From Tritrichomonas musculus (lineage: Eukaryota > Parabasalia > Tritrichomonadida > Tritrichomonadidae): 64,000 nt of DNA. Each line of letters starts with the position of its first letter. Within the stretch, counting starts at the first letter, position 1. Location: contig JAPFFF010000002.1 of NCBI GenBank assembly GCA_039105265.1, positions 4,588,001 to 4,652,000 on the forward strand, given 5' to 3'. Made by a program: the position numbers and the translations under genes. A model generated the notes under the pieces. The model searched no databases. It was not told where the DNA came from and saw nothing but the letters and a program-made list of their open reading frames with translations. Shown piece after piece: positions 51,569 to 61,300 of this stretch.

Positions 51569-52831
51569 ATGATGCACAAGCTCTCAGTCCCACAGGGGAT
51601 GTCTGATAACAAGAAATCATTCAAGATATTCGATAATGAGTACAAGTCATTGCTCAAGTACCCATTCAAATCTAAAATATCAAAATTGGACCCATCACTG
51701 TTTATCGTCAACCCCGAGTATCATCATGAACCATTCGTTAAGGACTTCAAATTGAAACCATGTAATTCTTATTCAAAACCGGATTTCTCATTTGAACCTG
51801 GCTGCTGGGAGGTCGATTTGATGTTTGTGAAGTACACTACGAAGGAACATGGAATACCTCCTGGTTATAAATTGGTACCCCATGAAACCATTTACCTCAT
51901 CATGGTGAATGTCAACACGCGATATCTAATTGTGGAACCGCTTAAGGACAAACTAGCTGATACCATTAAGGATGCATACGCCAAAATCATTCTCGATAAA
52001 TATGATGACTTCAAATTTAATACCATCAAATGTGATGGTGAAAATAATCTACTAAAAGTGCTTGATGTGGCAAATCAAACTGATGAAAATAGGGAAATAG
52101 CCAATGGCACTAAAAATGTGCTATTCAATAAAAATGCACTGATCGTTAATAAATCCAAACATAGCAACTCTCACAAAATCGTTGATGCAACCATTAGGAC
52201 ACTCCGCAATGCATTCGGTTTAGATAATCGTCGAATTGGAGACCCTTTCCTGATGCAACAGATGGTCCACTACTATAACAACACACCGCATCGTTCTCTA
52301 CGAATGCCCAATCCCAATTATCGAGATGATGAGTATTATGACCAGTATCTGGCTAAAGAGCCTAAGTGGATATACTATACACCCAATCAAATGCAGCACA
52401 ACCCTGATTTGGAATGGAGATACATCAGGGATTGCCAACGGAGGCTACGTCGAATCAAAAATAATATGCAAATGGATGGTCTACTGAGCTATCACAAGGG
52501 TAATATCATATTGATCCATTACGATACATCCAAAACTGAGAAGAAGCATGAGAAGCAGAGGCGTGTGTTCAATGAGATTGCTGAATTCATAAGATACCAT
52601 AATGGGAACGTCGAATGCAAATTGCTGAACCCATATCGTAGATTCCAGTTGAATGCTGATAAGCAAGCAGGAACTACGTTCTATGTGCCGTATATCAAAA
52701 CCAAAACTGGTCGAACGCCAATGACTGATGATGAGCGAGCTACTATAACAATCCCCATCATGTACACCCGATTCGTGGCACCCAATTATGAATCATTGGG
52801 TGAAGACTATAAGCAGTACTTTGCTGTCTAA
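51569..52831 (+). CDS. INT: Polinton integrase, element C (420 aa)
   Basis: WEVDLMFVKYTT, VNVNTRYLIVEPL, IKCDGENNL and HKIVDATIRTLRNAF as in A, with a different loop between the second and third acidic blocks. The first ATG (51,569) lies where A begins, after the shared GCACATTAA; an H1 unit directly follows and adds MHKLSVPQGM before the common SDNKKSF. A start at 51,599, after the unit, is equally possible. Confidence 0.88.
   Translation: MMHKLSVPQGMSDNKKSFKIFDNEYKSLLKYPFKSKISKLDPSLFIVNPEYHHEPFVKDFKLKPCNSYSKPDFSFEPGCWEVDLMFVKYTTKEHGIPPGYKLVPHETIYLIMVNVNTRYLIVEPLKDKLADTIKDAYAKIILDKYDDFKFNTIKCDGENNLLKVLDVANQTDENREIANGTKNVLFNKNALIVNKSKHSNSHKIVDATIRTLRNAFGLDNRRIGDPFLMQQMVHYYNNTPHRSLRMPNPNYRDDEYYDQYLAKEPKWIYYTPNQMQHNPDLEWRYIRDCQRRLRRIKNNMQMDGLLSYHKGNIILIHYDTSKTEKKHEKQRRVFNEIAEFIRYHNGNVECKLLNPYRRFQLNADKQAGTTFYVPYIKTKTGRTPMTDDERATITIPIMYTRFVAPNYESLGEDYKQYFAV
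51572..51601 (+). repeat. in-frame 30-bp unit H1 at the integrase start codon, element C
   Basis: ATGCACAAGCTCTCAGTCCC plus ACAGGGGATG, exactly 30 bp, placed between the ATG and second codon conserved with A. The integrase start in A has no such unit. Confidence 0.75.
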
Positions 52832-52834
52832 TAA

Positions 52835-53167
52835 ATGCCCAAACGCTATTTTCATACGCAAACCACCGAATTTACATTACCTGAGGATTTCATATATAGT
52901 CGCAATAAGAAGTACATCGTAGTGCAGTATGTAGGGGCTATCGTAAATAAGACCATAATCGGTGATTTAATGGTACACTCAGACATTGTTGAATTCGACC
53001 CATACTGCGACCACTTCATAATGCTAGCCAACAGGCGGCAAACTAAGTATCGCAAATATGAGATGCTCAACAGGACCAAGCGGGATTTCAAAATATGGTT
53101 CACAGACCTGTATGGCAATGAGATAAAACCTGATGCATTCGTGCTATCATGCTTGCTAATATATTGA
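52835..53167 (+). CDS. 110-aa conserved beta-rich protein, element C
   Basis: MPKRYFHTQTTEFTLPEDFI to AFVLSCLLIY; only a few residues differ from A over 110. It follows integrase by 3 bp. The 91-bp gap after it holds a hairpin-like GCAATGAAATTGC (53,194) not present in A. Confidence 0.73.
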   Translation: MPKRYFHTQTTEFTLPEDFIYSRNKKYIVVQYVGAIVNKTIIGDLMVHSDIVEFDPYCDHFIMLANRRQTKYRKYEMLNRTKRDFKIWFTDLYGNEIKPDAFVLSCLLIY

Positions 53168-53258
53168 ATATAGAATGCAGTTCGCTAGCGCTCGGCAATG
53201 AAATTGCTTCCTGCTTGGGTTACCGAATAAGCCTCTAAATGAGTTTATTTTTGGGTAA

Positions 53259-54740
53259 ATGAATGATGACTACTTTGAGGTTTATACATTGAAACCAGGT
53301 CAATATCGTGAATTAAAATATTCAAAATATTTATCAGCGGTATACCTTGATGTCGATAAATCTACTAAATTATATTTCCCACGTGATTTAGTTCCACCAC
53401 CAGTCGTTCATGACTACACGATTGATAAAAATGGAGCTACATTCACAATGACATCACATGAAAAAGTTCCTACATACATATGGGAATCTAGATATGTGCC
53501 ATCAGCGAATGACTTTTGTATGATACTAGTTCGAGGACCCAATAATCATAAACTTTATCCAAAATCGTATATCGCCTATCACAGAAATATTTTCAAGGAA
53601 ACTGTTCTTGCAAACACAACTAAAAGACCTGGTGATTATGTTATAGGGTTTGAGATAGCGGTTTATTCAAATCATTTGCTTCTACCAGAAATATATTGTT
53701 TTGAACAAGATCCTTTATACCCGTCAAACCAGACAGCTCAACAAGATAGTCGTCCAAAACCCATTCAATTTTCATTCTCAAGCGATGAAGTTTTTAGTAA
53801 GTCTCCACCTAGTAAAAATATTTTGGTTAATAATGGGACTGCCCCATTTGAGAAAAAAACTAAGGATTGGTATCATGAACACACATCATATCACCCTCGA
53901 CAAAAACTTATATGTAATGATTACACGGATGAGGCTAGTGAGAGTAGTGATAATGAACAAAATACATATGACCCGCATGAAGCTGAGTATAGGGATTATC
54001 AGGTGAGAAATCAAAATAAAATTAGTCCAAGTGGTGTATATATGTCTACCGATAAGAGACCAGGTACGAAGTCCGTTGTTGCTCGAAAAACAAATGGTTC
54101 ACTCCAAGAATATCGAGTTGGGAAACGTGCGATGACTGATATACGACGCAAGCAGTCATATAAATATCAAAAATATCAGGGTGACGCTCAAACTCTCAAT
54201 CCTAGAAGTACATATGACTCGCAGAGTGGTTACTCGCAGAGGCTCGACACTAGGAGCGATGATGAGTATTCTAGTGAATCAAATGTTGATGATGATTATG
54301 CTCCACGAAGTAGTTCACGTAGACAGCACAGTCTGTATCGTAATGGACTTAGAGACAGGACTCGTGAGCAGGAATCACAAGATAACTCCAATACTAGAAC
54401 ACCTGAGCAGAAGGTACTTCGTACTTCATCTAGAAAGCATTCCAGTTCAGTGAAGACATCGCAGTCTGTGAAATTTGGTAAATCATTTAAACCATATCGG
54501 GAGAAATTCACACCACAATTCAAGGGGAATACCATGGACACCACATTTGAGTATGAGAGTAGTCGTGAGTATGGAACACTTCCTGAATATAGTGAGCAGG
54601 AGCTAAGTTCTCAATATGAGGAGGAGGAGCCTGAACGTGAACCTGAACCTGAGCCACCTCGCAAGCATAAACGCAATGCAAAAATAATATCCAAACGTAG
54701 CCAAAAACGCAAGAATTTCTTTGACCGATTCAAGCAATAA
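53259..54740 (+). CDS. protein with beta-rich N-terminal domain and disordered basic tail, element C (493 aa)
   Basis: The head is close to A (LSAVYLDVDKSTKLYFPRDL, PPPVVHDYTI, GFEIAVYSNHLLLPEIYCFE). The tail is diverged except for GVYMSTDKRPGTKSVVARK and KFGKSFKPYREKFTPQFKGN. One decayed H1 unit (GDAQTLNPRS, near 54,180) lies in the tail. GTTTATTTTTGGGTAAATG directly precedes the ORF, as in A. Confidence 0.75.
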   Translation: MNDDYFEVYTLKPGQYRELKYSKYLSAVYLDVDKSTKLYFPRDLVPPPVVHDYTIDKNGATFTMTSHEKVPTYIWESRYVPSANDFCMILVRGPNNHKLYPKSYIAYHRNIFKETVLANTTKRPGDYVIGFEIAVYSNHLLLPEIYCFEQDPLYPSNQTAQQDSRPKPIQFSFSSDEVFSKSPPSKNILVNNGTAPFEKKTKDWYHEHTSYHPRQKLICNDYTDEASESSDNEQNTYDPHEAEYRDYQVRNQNKISPSGVYMSTDKRPGTKSVVARKTNGSLQEYRVGKRAMTDIRRKQSYKYQKYQGDAQTLNPRSTYDSQSGYSQRLDTRSDDEYSSESNVDDDYAPRSSSRRQHSLYRNGLRDRTREQESQDNSNTRTPEQKVLRTSSRKHSSSVKTSQSVKFGKSFKPYREKFTPQFKGNTMDTTFEYESSREYGTLPEYSEQELSSQYEEEEPEREPEPEPPRKHKRNAKIISKRSQKRKNFFDRFKQ

Positions 54741-54759
54741 TATATGCAATAATATATGC

Positions 54760-56802
54760 TTATTTTTGTTTATTAAATACAACATTAAATCGGTCCGCAG
54801 CATCTTTCTTAGAATCCCTAGCTGCCTTATTTTTGGATTTCATAGCAGTGTATCCACTATTTTCTCCATATAATCTAAGTTCAATTAAATTATCGATGTT
54901 TTCAATAAATGATTTGCGAGCTCTATTCAATTCTTCAGGAGCCTCCTCTTGTATGAATGTAATCAGTTGTGCATAAAATGGGGGTGTTTGATGGCCTTGC
55001 TCATCAGTTTGTTTTACAAGCCCAGTCTTGAAATCCATTCCAAATCCCCATTTAAATACAACTTCCTCTACCAGTGCTAGCATTCCAAGCATTTCCCTAG
55101 GTGGTTGATTTTTATTTCGAACACCAGTTTGTAAGTTAACTATTTTGGCAATGATTTTAACCCATTTATCGATATTGGGACCAACTGCTTTCATATAATC
55201 TTGCTTATGTGTACGCTTCCAATTTGACCAAGCTGGGTATGATAATGATTTACTATCAAATTTATTTTTCTCAATAGCATTTTTCATAGGAAGGTCAAAG
55301 TAGTAAATATATATGGTATTGCATACTGCTAGAAAATTGGTCAATTTCTTGAGTTCGAGCCAATTATAAAATTTCTTTTGATCCCAGAACGTATTCCATA
55401 TGTGCGAGAACAGAGATGCCCAATAGCTGTTAGGTGATAAGCGCTTGCTAATATGTGCCTTTCCAAGACCGGAGCCACTATATGCCTTTTCTAGAGCCAA
55501 TAATTGATTAGATTTGGTCAATTGATATTCACCAGTATTCCAATCAACTTTGTTAATATTCTTATCAAATTGCTGCTTGAGCCAAACGTTGAATGGAGTT
55601 GCTTTACGCTTAGCTTTTGAATTGCAAATTGTTTTCCAAACCTTCTTATAAGGAGATGCATGGACTAATTTGTATCCGTTGACAATAGCTGGAATTCCAC
55701 GTTTATCTACCAATATGATATCATCAACCTGGTCACCATTGAGGTCTGTAATCTCATTTCCTAATGGGTCATAAGAATTAGGTGGTAATAATCTGTAATT
55801 GGGAACTCCATTTTCATCAAGGTGGTTCAAACAATATTCCTTTGCAGTATCACGTGCTGCAGCTAATGGAATGTATTTAACCCGGAAATTGCCATTTATA
55901 ATCATATCTAGGAAGTTCTTCTTGAAAGCTGTTGAATCACCTGCGAGTGATAGATTGCCGAATTCACCTAAACGTCCTTTGACATTTTCATAGTTTTTGC
56001 CATTACGTCTACCTAAGGTACCACTTGATGGTTCAACCTCTTTCATAACATAGTTATATTCATTGGTTTTAGTAAATTTGGATTTTGGTTTGAATGCCGA
56101 ATCTTGTATATCAGGGTTGAATTTAATTCCATGTTTAAGATGTTTTCTAGCAGGTGTCCTAACATAATCATATGGAATTTGAGAATCTTCATCGTTATTA
56201 TCATCGTTATTATCATCGTTATTATCATTGTTATTATCATCGTCAGTGCCACTGGTTTCTAAATCATCGATTTCTTCGATATCCAGTGCTTGATCATCAT
56301 CATTGCCTGCTGATGGTGTTGCTAATACTTTCTTTGAAGATTTATGACTCATGAGTACTTTAGGTGTAGAAAAAATGTTTTTATCCGCATTCTCATTATC
56401 AGCATCTTTTCTATAGTCAGCTTCGATAAACTCATAGCTCATAATCTTAGGAATATATTTTTGTATATTAGCTACCTCAGTCTTTGCCTCTGGAGACTCT
56501 ACGAAAAGCGATCGCTTGTCCAAGATTGAATCCAAGTTACGTATGATATCATCAACCATATCCCGGACCTCTTTAATCTCGGGGTTGCTAAGTTCACGTG
56601 GTGAATATTTCTCAGGGTCATCCGCAATGCGATAGTATTTGGGTAATACATTAATGATGTCATCGGGGAGTATACCTTTTGATCTCAGCACACTCATATC
56701 ACTATCAATCCTATCTGCACGCGGATATGAGATTTCAGGAATTGGTTCTAGTTCCGCCTCCTCCTCCTCTTCCTCAAAGGGTTCCTCAATACTGGTACTC
56801 AT
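54760..56802 (-). CDS. Asp-loop conserved protein, element C (680 aa)
   Basis: Starts with a Glu-rich stretch, then RADRIDSDMSVLRSKGILPD and VLPKYYRIADDPE, the point where similarity to the A protein begins; none of A's four helical repeats or minisatellites is present. ITDLNGDQVDDIILVDKRG is at about 356, followed by VNGYKLVHASPYKKVWK and RLSPNSYWASLFSHIW. A DNDDNNDDNNDD-type run near residue 190 comes from a short tandem repeat. Confidence 0.75.
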   Translation of the reverse strand: MSTSIEEPFEEEEEEAELEPIPEISYPRADRIDSDMSVLRSKGILPDDIINVLPKYYRIADDPEKYSPRELSNPEIKEVRDMVDDIIRNLDSILDKRSLFVESPEAKTEVANIQKYIPKIMSYEFIEADYRKDADNENADKNIFSTPKVLMSHKSSKKVLATPSAGNDDDQALDIEEIDDLETSGTDDDNNNDNNDDNNDDNNDEDSQIPYDYVRTPARKHLKHGIKFNPDIQDSAFKPKSKFTKTNEYNYVMKEVEPSSGTLGRRNGKNYENVKGRLGEFGNLSLAGDSTAFKKNFLDMIINGNFRVKYIPLAAARDTAKEYCLNHLDENGVPNYRLLPPNSYDPLGNEITDLNGDQVDDIILVDKRGIPAIVNGYKLVHASPYKKVWKTICNSKAKRKATPFNVWLKQQFDKNINKVDWNTGEYQLTKSNQLLALEKAYSGSGLGKAHISKRLSPNSYWASLFSHIWNTFWDQKKFYNWLELKKLTNFLAVCNTIYIYYFDLPMKNAIEKNKFDSKSLSYPAWSNWKRTHKQDYMKAVGPNIDKWVKIIAKIVNLQTGVRNKNQPPREMLGMLALVEEVVFKWGFGMDFKTGLVKQTDEQGHQTPPFYAQLITFIQEEAPEELNRARKSFIENIDNLIELRLYGENSGYTAMKSKNKAARDSKKDAADRFNVVFNKQK

Positions 56803-56820
56803 ACCTTTATTTTATAGAAA
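56803..56820. promoter_or_regulatory. 18-bp divergent promoter, element C
   Basis: ACCTTTATTTTATAGAAA between two opposite start codons; 16 or so of 18 positions match the same spacer in A. Confidence 0.5.
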
Positions 56821-58284
56821 ATGTTCAGCATAGAACAGAGTGGATTTTCAATAAAAGCAGCCACTATTGACGAGTTACTAATAGAATACATCAAAAAGTA
56901 TGCATGTATGTGCCATAATGGCTCGAATATAACTGGTCCCAACCAGGAGCAAATCAAGGAACTCATTACGAGTACAGTTGGTGCGCAACTCGAAAAATAT
57001 GCTTTAGCCAAAGACCTTGAGTCATATGCTTTGCAAACCCAGCTATTCGATTATGTGAAAACCGAGGATTTCAATACGGAGATGCTGAAGTATGCATCTA
57101 GTGAAGATGTGGATGGTGCCATTGGGGAATTACGTGATTACATCGCCAAAAACTGTGCACTATCTACTGAAATACCTGAGGTCCCTGAGAACATCGTTAC
57201 GAGTGATTCATTGAGTACTGCTTTGGAACCATTTGCTAAGACCCAGGACTTAAGTGAGTATGCTAAGACCCAGGACTTACCAGATATGACCGAGTACGCG
57301 AAGCTTGCGAACTTAGGTGAGTATGCACTCAAAACGGATATCCCAGAACCAGTTGACTTGACACCATATTATACCAGTACCCAGGCTGATGAGAAGTATG
57401 CATTGAAGTCGAGTGCTGTTACAGATGAGCAGCTAATAAAAAGGTGTGCCATTGATTGCAGTCCAATTGAGGAGGGGTCCTCGGATATATCAATTCGTTA
57501 TCTAAAACTTGTAGATAATGTGATTAAACTGGAATACATAGTAAGTGAATATGCACTATGTTGTGAAATAAGGGTGTTATTCCGTGATACAGATGGAAAT
57601 CCCCATAACATAGTAATAGTATTACATCAGAGGACTGTGTATTTCGACAATTTCAAATTCCCACTATATTATGAAGGCACTGATGATATAACATCAAGTC
57701 CACTTACATATAGCTTCCCAATAGGTGGATATCCCTGGACAACTACTCAGGAATTATTAAATGCTAGACAACTATATTCAAGACAAATCATGTCCCGAGG
57801 GTATTTAGCAACATTCAAGGCTGCTATTTACGGTGCACAATCCAACACAACCATCACCCACTACTCCCCAATCGAGCCATCGGTTAACACCATCACCGAT
57901 TTCGTCATTGGAGCTCCTGTATATATGACCGGTAAGGTATATCATCGTGAGGATTCGAAATGGATCCCTAGCACTGAAGCTGACACCACTGATTGCATAT
58001 GTAGTGTGAAGACCACTGGTACCTGGAAGGAGTATGTTGGTATATGCGTCAGAATCGATGAAGCCAATAGTTGTATCACATTCGCCACTCATGGGGATTA
58101 CATGGTTAAGGTTGAGGACTCCTCATGCTATTCCATTGGGGATGAGGTATTCATCGATAACGCTGATAATAAACTGAAGATACTCACTGGTGAGACCGCG
58201 ATAACCTCAAAAATAAATCGTATGACCGTGGGTATCATAACTGGTATCATCAACGGATCCACATTAGCTGTATTCAAATCATAA
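56821..58284 (+). CDS. fiber-like protein (487 aa), element C
   Basis: MFSIEQSGFSIKAATIDELL and the shaft repeats (EYAKTQDLPDMTEYAKLANL) are nearly identical to A. Residues about 195-335 (IDCSPIEEGSSDISIRYLKL, HQRTVYFDNFKFPLYYE, PIGGYPWTTTQELL) are instead the globular module found in the B fiber. The cap from THYSPIEPSVNTITDF again matches A. It is therefore shorter than A's by the private modules. Confidence 0.8.
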   Translation: MFSIEQSGFSIKAATIDELLIEYIKKYACMCHNGSNITGPNQEQIKELITSTVGAQLEKYALAKDLESYALQTQLFDYVKTEDFNTEMLKYASSEDVDGAIGELRDYIAKNCALSTEIPEVPENIVTSDSLSTALEPFAKTQDLSEYAKTQDLPDMTEYAKLANLGEYALKTDIPEPVDLTPYYTSTQADEKYALKSSAVTDEQLIKRCAIDCSPIEEGSSDISIRYLKLVDNVIKLEYIVSEYALCCEIRVLFRDTDGNPHNIVIVLHQRTVYFDNFKFPLYYEGTDDITSSPLTYSFPIGGYPWTTTQELLNARQLYSRQIMSRGYLATFKAAIYGAQSNTTITHYSPIEPSVNTITDFVIGAPVYMTGKVYHREDSKWIPSTEADTTDCICSVKTTGTWKEYVGICVRIDEANSCITFATHGDYMVKVEDSSCYSIGDEVFIDNADNKLKILTGETAITSKINRMTVGIITGIINGSTLAVFKS

Positions 58285-58317
58285 TGTAGGTCGCAGCAAT
58301 TTTGCTGTCACCCAAAT
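58285..58317. terminator. hairpin between convergent fiber and PolB genes, element C
   Basis: CAGCAATTTTGCTG (58,293-58,306) is a 6-bp stem in a 33-bp convergent gap. The same core lies at the same junction in A (14,276-14,289). A bidirectional terminator or 3'-end signal is a reasonable guess. Confidence 0.45.
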
Positions 58318-61300
58318 TTAGAGCATAATATAGTCCCCTGATGTGAGTCCATGGATGAATGGGGCACAGGATTGGTTCTCGAGGACAATCATTTTGGTGT
58401 GAGTCCCGGTGAGAGCATTCTTGTTTACCGTGATCTTGGACATCGTCATCTCACTGATTTTGCTCTGGATTTTGGTATTGCGAGTCAATTGCAGATTGAT
58501 ATTTTTGCCAACCTTCACACCACCATTGTCGATGATGTCCTTGTAATCATCACTTGTAATATGGTTTTTCTTGAGGGAGACCCCCTTGAGTTTGAGTGCC
58601 TTGGTTACAGCTCCACTATTAAATATGGTGTAGCACTTGGGGGCTAACGCAATCATATTCTCACCATATTTCTCAATGCAGAGACCCAATATTTTCTTCT
58701 CATCAGCGATTGTGTTTATATTGGGATTCGGCATGAACTTATATATGTTCTCATCATAGAATGCTCTATTCTTGATGATGTATTTGAACTCTTGATTGGA
58801 ACCCTTGGATTCATCACCAGCAACCGCAAAATATGCACTATCGGTGTCTCCCTCTATGAAATGAAATCGTTCCACATCAAGGCACTTGTACATGAAATCG
58901 TATATGAATGTGAGATACCAGAATTTGGCATTATCTAGTGTCCAGAATGACTCCTGAAGGCAAGTCGTACATTTGAAGCTCTTTGGGTTCATTTGGAGTA
59001 GGTAGTTGTCATCACTCAATTTGATCCCACTAACATAGTTATCGTAGATGATATTCTGGAAGGTCTTATCACGTGAACATATTTTTATTTTAGAGAACTT
59101 CTCAGTGTTCATCCCATCGTATCCATATGAACCATTCATGCTAATCTTGTAGAACTTTTCATTGCCGGATACAGCTCCAGAAATGATATCCTGACGACGT
59201 TTCATGAACTCACTAACAAATGGGTTGAAACCACGATGAGCTTCATATTTAGTGAGACTTTTGATATCTTCGATGACAAGCCCATGGTCGAGTAGGAACC
59301 AGAGATAATAATTTGAGAATGTTTGATAGGTACCCATCGTATCGACACACATAGTTAGCTTTCGTTCAGTTTTATCAGCGGATGGGAGTTTGTTGTGAGT
59401 CATGTAGTTGTGCATGTATGAACCAATGGTTGTTTCATCGTTCGTGATATCAAAATTGCGAAATACTGGTGGGAAATTGATGAAGTTATTGATTTTAGAT
59501 ACTGGGCATTTCAATATGACCTCCGCTTTGAACAAATATTTAGGATGCTTTCGTAAATTCCGGCTGTTGATGATATGCATACATGAGTTATAGGTTTTCA
59601 TATTTTTGGTACCATTGTTATAAACATCGAATCTCTCCAACATGGAACCTGGCATATACATAACCCCTCCGTGATATGGATTGAAATCATGTTTGGTTGA
59701 ACTGAATGCTGATGGGTATAAGCTATTGAAATCAACTCCAACAATGTGAGTCATAGTGTGAGGGGTATCATATGAGATTACCTTGTGGTCAACGGCGTTG
59801 TATCTAAAACGATTTATATTAGTGTGGCCCTTGATGTTGACACGGTGCATAACATTGGATAGACCTCCAGTGATGTTGTTCCGTAAGCTATAATATTCCT
59901 GTTCATCATTGATGAGTGTTGGGAGATGCATCATCTTGCAATATTTCTTCAGTTGAATTCGTAGTTTGGTTATATTGGGGTCATCACGACTGCGAAGTTT
60001 GTTGCATTCTGCACAAGCGAGTTTACAGTTGCTGAGTTCGTGACCGATATCGTTATTGATTCTATCGAGGGTAGGCTTATTGGTCCACGTGAAGTGTTCA
60101 CCACAGAGATGACACTTACCGGTATCAGGATTGTTGTACATTTTCATGAATTCATCAAACTGCTCCTCGCAAACACATTTATCGAGGTTCCTGGGAGAGT
60201 CCTTATGAGATTGATTATATTTGACATCCTGATTATAGTAGTTCTCACATTTGAATCTCCACCATTTGAGATTTGGTTTGAATGTATTTATAGAATTCTG
60301 TATAGAGTATTCAGTGTTTGGGTCAAATTCCTTATAAGCGAGTGCATACTTGATACAGGATGCATTCTTGCTCAACGAGAGATTCGATATGAGGTCAACG
60401 TTGTACTGAGCATTGAGGACTATCAAATTGTCAATGGGTTTAATCATCATCTCAACATCGTTATCATTATACGCCAACAGGTAATCCCATCGGGTTTTAT
60501 AATTTTTGGCATCTTCGAGATATAATTTGTAATCATCTTCAGTCAATGGATTCTTCTGGTTGAGATAACTGTAAAATGCTTCATACTCAAAGGGCTCCGT
60601 TCGTGAGAGAACCTCATTATAATTCTCAATGTTGATAGCTTCATAAGGAAACACTCCTTTACTGCTATTCTCGAGTCCACCAAAATCTACACCAAATTGT
60701 CGTAATGTACCTCCGGCAACGAATGATTGTGCATCGATGAATCTCAACTTGGTGTCATATTTTGAGGATTTCAATATGAACTGCTTCAATGATGATGTGG
60801 TACCGATGATACTGTTGGACTCGACACTCCACGAACAGTAATTGAGATACTGCTTGAATAGGTTACTATCGAATCTACTCGAATTGAACCCAAATACGGT
60901 AATCACATTCAGGTTTCTGTCGATTTTATTGAGAGTATCAATCGATTCATTAATAAAGGTTTTCATATATTGAACCTTATCGTGATACACCTGTTGAGAT
61001 TGCTCAAACAACCACTCAATCCACTCAGTGATGAACTCAGTTGAATCTCTTAATGAGAAGTGTCGTGTGTTGCAACCAGATTGTGATTTGACACATGATG
61101 ATACGCTAAGTGGAATCAATCGAGAGTTGATAGTTGTTGATGAACCAATAGATGTATTCACAGGTTGTTCAACAGTTTCGAAATCATAAGTGATGTAATA
61201 TATGTTGGGTTTCCATTCGAGACCATATGCTAAACAATATTCATACACCGGATTGTTGAGTATATGTGGACAATATGGAAGTGGCTCACGATTAGGTATA

